From CAZDUS01 sp964535015 (GTDB lineage Bacteria > Verrucomicrobiota > Kiritimatiellia > CAIKKV01 > CAITUY01): a DNA stretch of 16,638 nucleotides. The DNA lies in contig CAZHRU010000061.1 of the NCBI GenBank assembly GCA_964535015.1, forward strand, positions 1 to 16,638. The letters are read 5' to 3'. Each line of letters starts with the position of its first letter. The first letter of the stretch is position 1. The translations under genes were made by a program, and so were the position numbers. The notes beneath the pieces are model-generated. The model ran no database searches. It had not been told where the DNA came from and worked only from the letters and a program-made list of their open reading frames with translations. This document shows, piece after piece, positions 6,503-14,676 of this stretch.

Positions 6503-8290
6503 ATGAGACCCGTTGTCGTCCTTATCGCTATTCTCTGCGCCACTGCATCGGTTTCCTGCAGACGCGACCCCGCCGACGGACAACCCCCACCTACCCCACA
6601 GGAACGGTTCCGCCGCACTACTGCCTCCGAATGGGCCAACGCCTGCCCCCTTGGAGTTGTCCTACACAACCCGGCACTTTCGGACGAAACCGCCCTCCGC
6701 GCTTCGCTGACCCGTCTACAGGAACAGCATGTATCCCTGATCTGGGTCCAAAGCAGTTCGCGCGACCCCGCGACGACCGCCATACTCCTCCGCTCAGCCA
6801 AGGCAAAGTCTATCAGGGTGGCTCTTGGTGACGTCCTCACCTCAACCAACGATTTCCGCCTCTTCCCGCGATATCAGCACACCAACACCGCCGTAAAGAT
6901 CACCACCCTGGCCTGCGTCCGTCCAGATGCCGCCCAAACCTTCATCGCTAAATCCCCCGAAAGCGCCGTCCTGACCTGTGCCCTCCAATTGACGTCGAAT
7001 GCGTCGGGAACAACCAATGACTACGCCGCCTTCATCCGGGAAGGCTCCCTTGTTGTCGAGTCCGCCCGGAAGGGGACCATGACCCCTCTTGCCCTGCTTG
7101 CCCACAATTCCACCCATGACAAACCGGCACCCCAGATCGCCTGGCAGGCATGGACCGCCCTGGCTATGGGCTTCAAGGGCGTCGTTCTCGCCTTACCCGA
7201 TCTCCCCTCCGGGAAGACGCCCATCACCCCCGCCTTCAAGGAAATGGCCCCCTTGCGACCCATCCTCGGCCGCCTCGCGAAATGCGAGGACTTCCTCGGC
7301 CTGACCCCCATCATCGGAAAATCCTACCGCGGCGACTTTGCTCAGTTCTTTTTCGACCCGAAGTCCCGTAAGTTCTTCGTGGCCGTCGTCCTTTCCCCCG
7401 AAAGACCACCATCCGAACCCCTCGCTCTTCGCGGCGGCAACGTCACCCCCGTAGCCACCTCCCCCGCCTTGAACCAACTACGTCCCGGCCATGGCGGCCT
7501 CTACCAGATCCCGCTCAGCCGCGAAAAGGTTTCCGCCCTGAATGAAGCCCGCCTGCTATCCCCCATCCCCCGCTACCTCCGCGATGAACTCTTTGTCCCA
7601 ACCTTCGGCAACCGCTTCTCCGTGTTGGCCGATAACCCCCTGACCCCGCGCCTGCTCTATTGTGCCGAACCGGTCGCTCTCCTGGTCCATCCCAATGTGG
7701 TCCTCTCTCCCGTCGCTGGCGCCACCCCCCTGGTTGAGCAGGACTCAACAAAAGCCCCCGCATACCGCAGCGCCCATGTGTCCGGATACACCCTCTACCG
7801 CATCGGAACCACAAACCGCTTTCAACGCATGGTCATTCTGGAGGAAGACGGCAGCGTGCCGGGGTACGACCTGCGAACGTCCGCCATCGCCAATGTCGGC
7901 GTCACCAATAATGGCGTCTGCCCGCGCCCCGCCCAAAAGAACTCGCCCCGCCTTCCGCCTGACCAGTGCCATCTGCAATACGACCTCGACGCCTTGCGCA
8001 CCGCCGCCGGACTGAACCCATCCTATCCGCTCTTCTTTCAGTTCGATGGCGGAAACACCGATGGCCAATCGGATACCCGCTTCCACGTCTGGACCGGCGC
8101 CAACCCCGGAAAACTCACCGAACGCCTGTCGCCACGCCAACCCATACCGCTGGTCTTCCTAAAGGGAGAGGACAAGGTGCTCAAAATCGGAATGCCCTAC
8201 AATTCCACCGCCACCACCCAGCCCGTGTTACGGCGCTGGAGCTTTTTCACCTGGCTCCGGGTCACCACTCCCGCGAAGACAACCAGGTAA
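6503..8290 (+). CDS. Hypothetical lipoprotein, 595 residues
   Basis: The ATG at 6503 opens a lipoprotein signal peptide: MRP, then a hydrophobic run VVVLIAILCATA and a lipobox-like SVSC with C19 as the expected lipidated residue. Frame upstream of 6503 lies in the divergent control region and the kinase gene and is discarded. The mature part starts with a Pro-rich linker. Residues 50-300 look like an alpha/beta fold with repeated strand-helix units, and a segment (AWQAWTALAMGFKGVVLALP) recalls the late strands of glycoside-hydrolase-type TIM barrels. I see no catalytic motif and do not assign a function. The C-terminal half is beta- and Pro-rich and could be a binding or sandwich domain. It is divergent from the kinase-like gene and its stop lies five bases from the ruvB stop. 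Confidence 0.8.
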   Translation: MRPVVVLIAILCATASVSCRRDPADGQPPPTPQERFRRTTASEWANACPLGVVLHNPALSDETALRASLTRLQEQHVSLIWVQSSSRDPATTAILLRSAKAKSIRVALGDVLTSTNDFRLFPRYQHTNTAVKITTLACVRPDAAQTFIAKSPESAVLTCALQLTSNASGTTNDYAAFIREGSLVVESARKGTMTPLALLAHNSTHDKPAPQIAWQAWTALAMGFKGVVLALPDLPSGKTPITPAFKEMAPLRPILGRLAKCEDFLGLTPIIGKSYRGDFAQFFFDPKSRKFFVAVVLSPERPPSEPLALRGGNVTPVATSPALNQLRPGHGGLYQIPLSREKVSALNEARLLSPIPRYLRDELFVPTFGNRFSVLADNPLTPRLLYCAEPVALLVHPNVVLSPVAGATPLVEQDSTKAPAYRSAHVSGYTLYRIGTTNRFQRMVILEEDGSVPGYDLRTSAIANVGVTNNGVCPRPAQKNSPRLPPDQCHLQYDLDALRTAAGLNPSYPLFFQFDGGNTDGQSDTRFHVWTGANPGKLTERLSPRQPIPLVFLKGEDKVLKIGMPYNSTATTQPVLRRWSFFTWLRVTTPAKTTR

Positions 8291-8295
8291 CACCT

Positions 8296-9312
8296 TCAGA
8301 GCAGCCGGCCTTGCGCCACGCCGCCTTCCACACCCAGGAGCCGGCACGTCAACTCCGTAACCTTGCGCCCCTGCGCTGTACGCTGCAGATACCCCCGCTG
8401 GATCAAGAATGGCTCCACCACTTCCTCAATGGTGTCCGGCTCTTCACCCACCGATACCGCCAGCGAGTTCAACCCCACCGGTCCCCCGCCAAACTTGAAC
8501 AGAATCGTCTCCAACACCCGCTTGTCGAGTTCATCCAATCCGTTCTGATCAATGTCCAGCATCGCCAGCGCACGGTCCGCCACCTCCCGCGTGATCCGGT
8601 TGTCCGCCTTGACCTGCGCGTAATCGCGCACCCGCCGCAACAGGTTGTTGCAGATCCGCGGCGTCCCCCGGGAACGGCTCGCGATTTCCCGCGCCCCCTC
8701 CTCATCAATCTCCACATCCAGTATCCGCGCCGTCCGCCGCGCAATCTGCTCCAGATCCGCCACCTCGTAGTAGTCAAGGCGGACATTCAACCCGAACCGC
8801 GACCGCAACGGCGCCGAAAGCATCCCGCTCCGCGTCGTCGCCCCCACCAGCGTGAACGGCTGCAAATTCAACCGCACCGACCGGGCATTCGCCCCCTGGT
8901 CAATCATGATGTCGATGACAAAATCCTCCATCGCCGAATACAGATACTCCTCCACACTCCGCTGCATGCGGTGGATCTCGTCAATGAACAGAATGTCGCC
9001 CTTCTCCATCCCCGTCAATAAACCGGCCAGATCGCCCGGTTTGTCAATCACCGGCCCGGAGGTCACCTTGATGCCCCCCCCCATCGTATGCGAGAGGATG
9101 TAGGCCAGCGTCGTCTTACCCAGTCCCGGCGGTCCCGACAACAGCACATGCTCCAGCGACTCGCTCCGCCCCTTGGCCGCCTCGACAAACAGTTCCAACC
9201 GCTCCCGCGCCTTGCGCTGACCCACAAAATCCCTGAACTGCACGGGGCGCAATCGCAGGTCCAGATCTATGTCCGGCTTGTTTAACCCGTCCGTTATCAA
9301 TCGCTCACTCAT
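8296..9312 (-). CDS. ruvB: Holliday junction branch migration ATPase RuvB
   Basis: A 338-residue AAA+ motor that, with RuvA, drives branch migration of Holliday junctions. Walker A is GPPGLGKTT (60-68), Walker B is FIDEIH (109-114), and sensor 1 is GATTR (157-161). The arginine finger is R170 in PLRSRF and sensor 2 is GTPRI (216-220). The C-terminal winged-helix domain is complete, with GGGPVGLNSLA and EPFLIQRGYLQRT. The start MSERLITDGL (9312) fits the family. A GTG at 9348 in the same frame would add 12 non-conserved residues and lacks a better RBS. It is the last gene of the six-gene minus-strand operon, 37 bases after ruvA. It ends five bases from the convergent lipoprotein stop, so no separate terminator fits between them. 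Confidence 0.97.
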   Translation of the reverse strand: MSERLITDGLNKPDIDLDLRLRPVQFRDFVGQRKARERLELFVEAAKGRSESLEHVLLSGPPGLGKTTLAYILSHTMGGGIKVTSGPVIDKPGDLAGLLTGMEKGDILFIDEIHRMQRSVEEYLYSAMEDFVIDIMIDQGANARSVRLNLQPFTLVGATTRSGMLSAPLRSRFGLNVRLDYYEVADLEQIARRTARILDVEIDEEGAREIASRSRGTPRICNNLLRRVRDYAQVKADNRITREVADRALAMLDIDQNGLDELDKRVLETILFKFGGGPVGLNSLAVSVGEEPDTIEEVVEPFLIQRGYLQRTAQGRKVTELTCRLLGVEGGVAQGRLL

Positions 9313-9349
9313 GGTTCCGCCACCCTGTTCCCGTCGTCCTTGCTCCACC

Positions 9350-9949
9350 TCACCGACTCAGTGCCTTGCGCACCACCGCCTCCACCGTATCCCCCGCCAA
9401 CCCGGGGTCGCTCATCACGCGCACCACCATATCCTGGGCTTCCGCCCTCCTGTATCCAAGCGAAATCAGGGCCAGCACCGCGTCCCGCATCTTGATCTCA
9501 GTTTCCGGCGGCACCGCCCCCGCCGTCGCCGCCTCCAACACCTCCCCGGCCCCAAACTTGTCCCTCAACTCAACCACCATCCGCTCCGCCGTCTTCTTCC
9601 CGATCCCGGAAATGGAACTCAACCGCTTTACGTCGCTCCCCGTGATCGCCACCTTGAGTTCCCTCACCGTCATTCCGCTCAACACCGACAACGCCGTCTT
9701 GGGCCCCACCCCGGAAACATTCAACAGCAACAGGAAAACCCGCCGTTCCTCGGCGGTCATGAACCCGAACAACTGGTGGATGTCCTCCCGGACATGATCA
9801 TGCGTCAGGATCCGGCAGCGCTCGCCCATCGCCGGCAACCGGTCGTAACTGCTCAGCGGAATGATCACCTCGTACCCGACCCCGCCCACATTCATCACCA
9901 CATGCGTCGGCTGCTTCTCCTCGATAATCCCTTCCAGGAACGTGATCAT
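9350..9949 (-). CDS. ruvA: Holliday junction DNA-binding protein RuvA
   Basis: A 199-residue protein (E. coli RuvA is about 203) that forms a tetramer on four-way junctions and loads RuvB. It begins MITFLEGIIEE with the N-terminal OB-fold segment VGGVGYEV (21-28). Two helix-hairpin-helix motifs follow at 77-90 (NVSGVGPKTALSVL) and 112-125 (SISGIGKKTAERMV). The C-terminal RuvB-binding helices end at KALSR. The start at 9949 is favoured by GAGGAGAGG just upstream and by the family N-terminus; extension to 10057 would run through the ruvC 3' end. It lies ten bases after the ruvC stop, consistent with translational coupling. Confidence 0.97.
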   Translation of the reverse strand: MITFLEGIIEEKQPTHVVMNVGGVGYEVIIPLSSYDRLPAMGERCRILTHDHVREDIHQLFGFMTAEERRVFLLLLNVSGVGPKTALSVLSGMTVRELKVAITGSDVKRLSSISGIGKKTAERMVVELRDKFGAGEVLEAATAGAVPPETEIKMRDAVLALISLGYRRAEAQDMVVRVMSDPGLAGDTVEAVVRKALSR

Positions 9950-9959
9950 GGCCTCTCCT

Positions 9960-10457
9960 CTAAATGGGTTCCGGAGCCAACTCGGCCACCGGTGAACGAC
10001 TGTGCAAATGGCAGATCGCGATCGCCAGCGCATCCCCGGCGTCTTCCTGGGGCTCATCCGTCAGGCTCAGCAGGTTCATCACCATCCGACGGACCTGCGA
10101 CTTGTCCGCCGCGCCATGCCCAACCAGCGCCTGCTTCACGCGCCGCGGCGCGTACTCGTAAATGGGGACCCCCGCTCCCGCGCACGCGGCAATGACTACA
10201 CCCCGCGCCTCCCCCAGAACCATCGCCGTCCTCACGTTCTTGCAGAAGAAGATATCCTCGATGGACGCCACCTCGGGGCGCGTCCGCCCGATAATCTCCC
10301 GGATCCCCGCATCCAGTCGGCGCAGGCATTCGGATAAAGGCAGACGGTCGGCATTGTGCACCCGCCCGAATTCCACCGCCGACAACCGGCTTCCGGCGGC
10401 ATCCACAACACCAACCCCTGTCGATCGCAACGATGTATCCACCCCCAGCACGCGCAT
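9960..10457 (-). CDS. ruvC: Crossover junction endodeoxyribonuclease RuvC
   Basis: A 165-residue Holliday junction resolvase. All four acidic catalytic positions of the RNase H-like fold are present: D7 (GVDTSL), E67 (ASIEDIFF), D139 and D142 (QEDAGDALAIAICH). The junction-binding segments EYAPRRVKQALVGHGAADKSQV and the preceding NVRTAMVLGEARG stretch match the family. The length is slightly below E. coli RuvC (173). It lies 35 bases after yebC and ten before ruvA in the conserved yebC-ruvC-ruvA-ruvB order. Nothing suggests inactivation. Confidence 0.97.
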   Translation of the reverse strand: MRVLGVDTSLRSTGVGVVDAAGSRLSAVEFGRVHNADRLPLSECLRRLDAGIREIIGRTRPEVASIEDIFFCKNVRTAMVLGEARGVVIAACAGAGVPIYEYAPRRVKQALVGHGAADKSQVRRMVMNLLSLTDEPQEDAGDALAIAICHLHSRSPVAELAPEPI

Positions 10458-10492
10458 ACTTCACCTCACGGCGGGGTTCCCATCACGCCGGA

Positions 10493-11257
10493 TCAATCCT
10501 TGTCGTTCTCGATGGCGCTCAGCACGGAATCATCCAGATCCATGTTCGTGTACACATTCTGGACATCGTCATTGTCCTCGAGCGTCTCCACAAACTTCAT
10601 GACCGCCTTCGCCACCGTCTTGTCCGTCACCGGCGCATAGGTATCCGGCACCAGCCGGACTTCCGACTCCTCGGACACCTTGATGCCCGCCTTCTCCAGC
10701 GCCTCCATCACGGCCGGAAAAACCCCGGGATCCGTCAGGATCTCGAACTGCTCGCCATCCGGCTGCATGTCGTCCGCCCCGGACGAAAGAACGATGTCCA
10801 TCAACTTCTCCTCGTCCACCGAGGACGCATCCACAAAAATCTGCCCGCGCCGCCTGAATCCGCGCGACACCGCCCCCTGGGCCGCGAAACTGGACCCATG
10901 CTTGCTGAAAATATGCCGGATTTCCGCCGCCGCGCGATTCTTGTTGTCGGTCAATACCTTGACCACCACCCCAACCCCGCCGCCCGCAAACCCCTCATAG
11001 GAAATCTCTTCCATGATGTCGGCCGCGAGTTCGCCCGTCCCCTTCTTGATGGCCCGGTCTATGTTCTCATTGGGCATGCTGACCGCCTTGCAACGCTGGA
11101 TCATCGTCCTGAGCGCCGTGTTGGTATCCGGGTTGCCGCCACCGGCCTTGGCCACCACCATCAGTTCCTTGGCCATCTTGCTGAAAATCTTGCCGCGCTT
11201 GGCGTCAGCCGCGCCCTTCTTGTGCTGAATCGTTTTCCACTTACTATGACCGCTCAT
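10493..11257 (-). CDS. yebC: YebC/PmpR/TACO1-family protein
   Basis: A 254-residue protein starting MSGHSKWKTIQHKKGAADAK, the signature N-terminus of the family. It continues with KIFSKMAKEL, MPNENIDRAIKKGTGE and YEGFAGGGVGVVVKVLTDNKNR, all highly conserved. Family members have been described as transcriptional regulators (PmpR) and more recently as translation factors; the mitochondrial relative TACO1 supports translation. Its place directly after an EF-G paralogue and radical SAM gene and before ruvC makes both interpretations relevant. The tail is acidic (ENDKD). It lies 43 bases after the radical SAM stop. Confidence 0.96.
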   Translation of the reverse strand: MSGHSKWKTIQHKKGAADAKRGKIFSKMAKELMVVAKAGGGNPDTNTALRTMIQRCKAVSMPNENIDRAIKKGTGELAADIMEEISYEGFAGGGVGVVVKVLTDNKNRAAAEIRHIFSKHGSSFAAQGAVSRGFRRRGQIFVDASSVDEEKLMDIVLSSGADDMQPDGEQFEILTDPGVFPAVMEALEKAGIKVSEESEVRLVPDTYAPVTDKTVAKAVMKFVETLEDNDDVQNVYTNMDLDDSVLSAIENDKD

Positions 11258-11300
11258 CCTGACTCCTTGCTTTCCTTTGTTATGCTGTTCCCGAACCGGG

Positions 11301-12227
11301 TCACACCGGGTTCATCTTAAATCCAACCAATTCATCCGCGGTGGGGGTCTCGTAATCCTGCACCCACCCCCGCTCAAATCCCAGCCGTTCCACGGCCGCC
11401 ACCACCACTTCATACTCCTCCGCCGTCGGTCGCCGCCCCCACGGGTCACGCCCAACCGCCCGGAACGCCGGCGTATATTGCGACATCACACTTACGGATA
11501 TCTCCGTTCCCACCGTCGCCGCCAGCCACTCCAGATTGGCCACCGCCTCTTCCGCCAACCCCGGCAGCACCAGCAGACGGCAGATCGTACCCCGCCGGGC
11601 TATCCCCTCCCCATCCATCTCCAGCGGCCCAACCTGCCGCCACATCTCCTCCAGCGCCACGCGCGCCGCCTCCACATACCCCGCGTGACCGGAACCCGCC
11701 AACGCCGTCTCCGGCTGCGCATATCGCAGGTCCGTCAAGTACACCTGCACCCGGCCCGCCAACTCCCTCAGAACATCCACACGCTCAAATCCACTGGTGT
11801 TGTACACCACCGGCAACGTCACACCGCGCCCGGCAACGCTGTCCACCGCCTCGAGAATCCAGGGCAACCACGGCGTCGGACTCACCAGATTCCAGTTGTG
11901 CGCCCCGGCCTCCGCCAACCCCGCCAACACCTCCGCCAACTCCCCCACCTCATACTCCCGCCCCTCACCCCCCTGACTCCAAGGATGGTTCTGGCAAAAA
12001 ACACACCGCAACGTACACCGGCTGAAGAAAACCGTTCCCGATCCCCGTGTCCCGGACACCGGCGGCTCCTCGCCATGATGTAACCCGTGCCGGTAAATCT
12101 GCACCCGCCCACCGGCCCGACAGTACCCGACCGCCCCCGCCCGCCGATCCACCCCGCATTTCCGGGGGCACAGGAAACACTGTCCCGGCGCGCTTGTCAA
12201 CCGATTCGCTTGGCCCCCCCCGGTCAT
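11301..12227 (-). CDS. Radical SAM protein, PflX-like (COG1313)
   Basis: A 308-residue predicted S-adenosylmethionine-cleaving Fe-S enzyme. The radical SAM cluster motif CX3CX2C is C71-TLR-C75-VF-C78 followed by QN. An N-terminal cysteine set (C17, C20, C24, C36 in CFLCPRKCGV and GYCRAGG) and the GTRGSGTVFFSRC lead-in are typical of COG1313 proteins, annotated as pyruvate formate-lyase-activating-like but with no proven substrate. No glycyl radical enzyme gene is nearby, so the PFL-activase label should not be taken literally. The ATG (12227-12225) overlaps the EF-G stop as ATGA, with GAGGAGG-type RBS sequence inside the EF-G 3' end, so the two are translationally coupled. Confidence 0.9.
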   Translation of the reverse strand: MTGGGQANRLTSAPGQCFLCPRKCGVDRRAGAVGYCRAGGRVQIYRHGLHHGEEPPVSGTRGSGTVFFSRCTLRCVFCQNHPWSQGGEGREYEVGELAEVLAGLAEAGAHNWNLVSPTPWLPWILEAVDSVAGRGVTLPVVYNTSGFERVDVLRELAGRVQVYLTDLRYAQPETALAGSGHAGYVEAARVALEEMWRQVGPLEMDGEGIARRGTICRLLVLPGLAEEAVANLEWLAATVGTEISVSVMSQYTPAFRAVGRDPWGRRPTAEEYEVVVAAVERLGFERGWVQDYETPTADELVGFKMNPV

Positions 12228-14418
12228 TCCTCCTCTTCTTTGACCTTTTCCGCCGCCGCCACCACCTTCTGGGCCACACTCCCCGGCACCACATCGTACC
12301 GAAGGAACGACATCTCGAACGAACCGCGCCCTCCCGTCATACTGCGCAGTTCAGCACAGTACGTGAACAATTCCGCCTGCGGCACCTCCGCAATGATCAA
12401 TTGCATCCCGTCCGCCATCTCCATCCCCACAATCCGCCCCCGCCTGTGACTCATATCGCCATTCACGTCACCCATGAAATGATCGGGCACCGTCACCTTG
12501 ACCTGCATGATCGGCTCCAGCAATACCGGCTTGGACTTGCTCATCGCTTCCTTGAAGGCCTTGCCACCCGCAATCTTGAAGGCGATTTCCGAGGAATCCA
12601 CGTCGTGATACGATCCGTCATAGACAATGGACTTGACGTTGACCACCGGAAAACCCGCCACCGATCCGCGCAACATCCCTTCCACAACACCCTTCTGGAC
12701 CGCCGGAATGAAGTTGTGGGGTATCGCACCACCCACAATCGCATCCTCAAACCATTCCTCATCGCCCTCGCGCAGCGGCTCAACCTTCAGATAAACATCG
12801 CCATACTGCCCGCGTCCGCCGGATTGCTTCTTGTGCTTGTAGTGCGCATCACCCCGCCCCGTCACCGTTTCCTTGTAGGGCACCTTCGGCGTGCTGATCG
12901 TCACATCCACTCCACTCCGCTTCTTCATGTGCTCGATCGCCACCGCCAGATGCGTATCCCCCATCCCCGAAATAATGGTCTCGTGCGTGTCCGCGTTGCG
13001 CTCAACCTTGATCGTGGGATCCTCGTCCGCCATCCGGTGCAACGCCGTGCCGATCTTGTCCTCGTCGCCCTGCGTCTTGGCCGTCACCGCATACCACATC
13101 ACCGGATTCGGGAANNNNNNNNNNNNNNNNNNNNNNNNNNNNNNNNNNNNNNNNNNNNNNNNNNNNNNNNNNNNNNNNNNNNNNNNNNNNNNNNNNNNNN
13201 NNNNNNNNNNNNNNCCTCGTCGCCCTGCGTCTTGGCCGTCACCGCATACCACATCACCGGATTCGGGAACTGGTACGGCGCAAACACCACCTTCGTGCCG
13301 TTCTGGCAAAGGGCATCGCCCAGGCCGGTCACCTTCAATTTCGGCACCGCCACAATATCTCCCGCCTCCGCCTCCTCCACCGGAACCTGTTTCTTGCCGT
13401 TCACGATCGCAAACTGCGCCACCCGCTCCTTCTGGTCCTTGTTGACGTTCATAATGTCCATGTCGGCCTTGAGCGTCCCGCCGCACACGTAGACAAAACT
13501 CATCTGCCCGATGAAGGGATCATTGACCGTCCGCCAGACAAACCCCACAAACGGCGCCTTCGGCGACGCATCCACCGGCTTGCCCTCCGCATCCTTCATG
13601 GGATGCTCCACCGGCGAGGGCAACAGACGCGAAACCCCGTCAAGCACTTCCGCAACCCCGACATTCTTCAAGGCCGCACAGGCATAAACCGGCACCAATG
13701 ACCGGTTGAGGACCGCCGCCCGCAACCCGTCGGAAATCTCAACCGCCGTCAGGGCTTCACCCGCCAGATACTTTTCAATCAGCGAATCGTCGGTTTCCGC
13801 CGCCAATTCCACCAGGGCGCCCTTCGCCTCCTTGACCACATCGCGCACCGCTTCCGGTGCCTCCGCGCTCGCCAGCACATCCACCATCCCGGCCGCACCC
13901 GGCAGGGGCACCACCATGGGCTCACACCGGGTCCCCCAGGCCGCCTGGATATCCGCCATCACTTTCTCAAAGGAGGCGTTCTCCCGGTCCAACCCCGTGA
14001 CCACCACCATCCTGGGCAACCCCAACGCCTCCGCCTGTTTCCACGCCCGCGTCGTCCCAACCTGGATGCCCGCCAATGCGTCCACCGTGATCACCGCCGC
14101 ACTCGCAATCCGACTCGCCTGGATCACCTGCCCGAAGAAATCCGCGTAACCGGGCGTGTCACAGAACACAACATCCATCTTCCGGCCATCGGACGTCTTG
14201 TAGAAGCCGGTGAAGGACTTGGCGTAAATCGTGGTCTTGCGGGCCCGCTCCTCATCCGTATAGTCCCCCAGACTCGACCCCTGGTCCACAAGCCCCATCC
14301 GGTCGTTCATCCCCATCTTGAAAAGCAGGGCATCGGCCAACGTCGTCTTGCCGCTTCCCGTGTGCCCCATCAACACAAAGTTCCTCACGTCGTTAACAGC
14401 AATGTCCTTCATGGTCAT
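12224..14418 (-). CDS. fusA: EF-G-like translational GTPase (FusA2/EF-G2 type), split by a spurious scaffold gap
   Basis: Removing the 100 Ns and one copy of the 55-bp flanking duplication (155 bases) leaves 2040 bases, a clean 679-residue frame of normal EF-G length. G1 is GHTGSGKTTL (18-27). Switch I is atypical (DEERARKTTI instead of the usual GITI core). G3 is DTPGYADF with Y91 replacing the catalytic His, and G4 is TGLD (141-144) instead of NKMD. Domains III-V are intact, including KKQSGGRGQYGDV and the C-terminal FLRYDVVPGS segment. DTPGY is characteristic of the FusA2/EF-G2 paralogue group, some of which lack ribosome-stimulated GTPase activity, so this is unlikely to be the sole elongation EF-G. 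AGGGG lies four bases before the chosen ATG; 14412 is an alternative. First gene of the operon. Confidence 0.9.
13060..13269. other. Scaffold gap (100 N, 13115-13214) flanked by an exact 55-bp overlap
   Basis: The 55 bases at 13060-13114 are repeated exactly at 13215-13269, on either side of exactly 100 Ns. Both copies encode the same EF-G residues (FPNPVMWYAVTAKTQGDE). Two contig ends sharing an overlap were therefore joined with a placeholder gap; no biological sequence is missing. Confidence 0.95.
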
Positions 14419-14494
14419 TCATCCCCTGTTATCCGGCTTCGACACACTCCGACACCTCCCCGACTACCTGTGGGACGGGCGCCGGAAAAAACTC

Positions 14495-14500
14495 TTATTA
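14495..14500 (-). promoter_or_regulatory. Possible extended -10 for the EF-G operon
   Basis: On the minus strand TGCTAATAAG gives a TGnTAATAA extended -10 about 77 bases before the EF-G ATG. No good -35 is visible at 17 bases upstream. This is the most promoter-like sequence in the 258-bp interval 14419-14676, which otherwise holds only repeat copy B. Confidence 0.25.
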
Positions 14501-14550
14501 GCACAACATCCACTCGCGATTCACGCTATTTCTCACCCGTGCATCATCCC

Positions 14551-14620
14551 CGGGCGCATCTCCGGGTTTGGCGACACACGTCAGCCGCCCACCGGGCTCG
14601 TCCCGGTGGAGGCAAACGTT
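14551..14620 (+). repeat. Dispersed two-hairpin repeat, copy B
   Basis: Full second copy of the element at 538-608, in the same orientation. It starts with GGGCGCATCTC (14552-14562), continues GGGTTTGGCG and TCAGCCGCC, and ends GGTGGAGGCAAACGTT. Its second hairpin is perfect: CCACCGGG (14589-14596) and CCCGGTGG (14602-14609) around CTCGT. It sits between the EF-G operon start and the 3' end of the ABC exporter gene, 57 bases past the exporter stop, where it could also help end exporter transcription. Confidence 0.75.
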
Positions 14621-14676
14621 AACCGTCACCCACGCACCACCTGAACCCCAAACCCTTCCCCCTCCCCTCCCCACCC

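Noticed and set aside
6364..6849. N-terminal 162-codon extension of the kinase-like frame
   Set aside because: It runs antisense through the lipoprotein signal peptide and start, is rich in Arg, Ser and Cys without domain features, and a GTG with RBS exists at 6363.
9313..9348. GTG start at 9348 for ruvB
   Set aside because: It would add 12 Gln/Arg/Gly residues not found in RuvB proteins. The ATG at 9312 gives the expected N-terminus.
12224..14418. Two partial EF-G genes or an EF-G pseudogene
   Set aside because: The break coincides with an N gap and an exact 55-bp overlap. Collapsing it restores the frame with normal family length.
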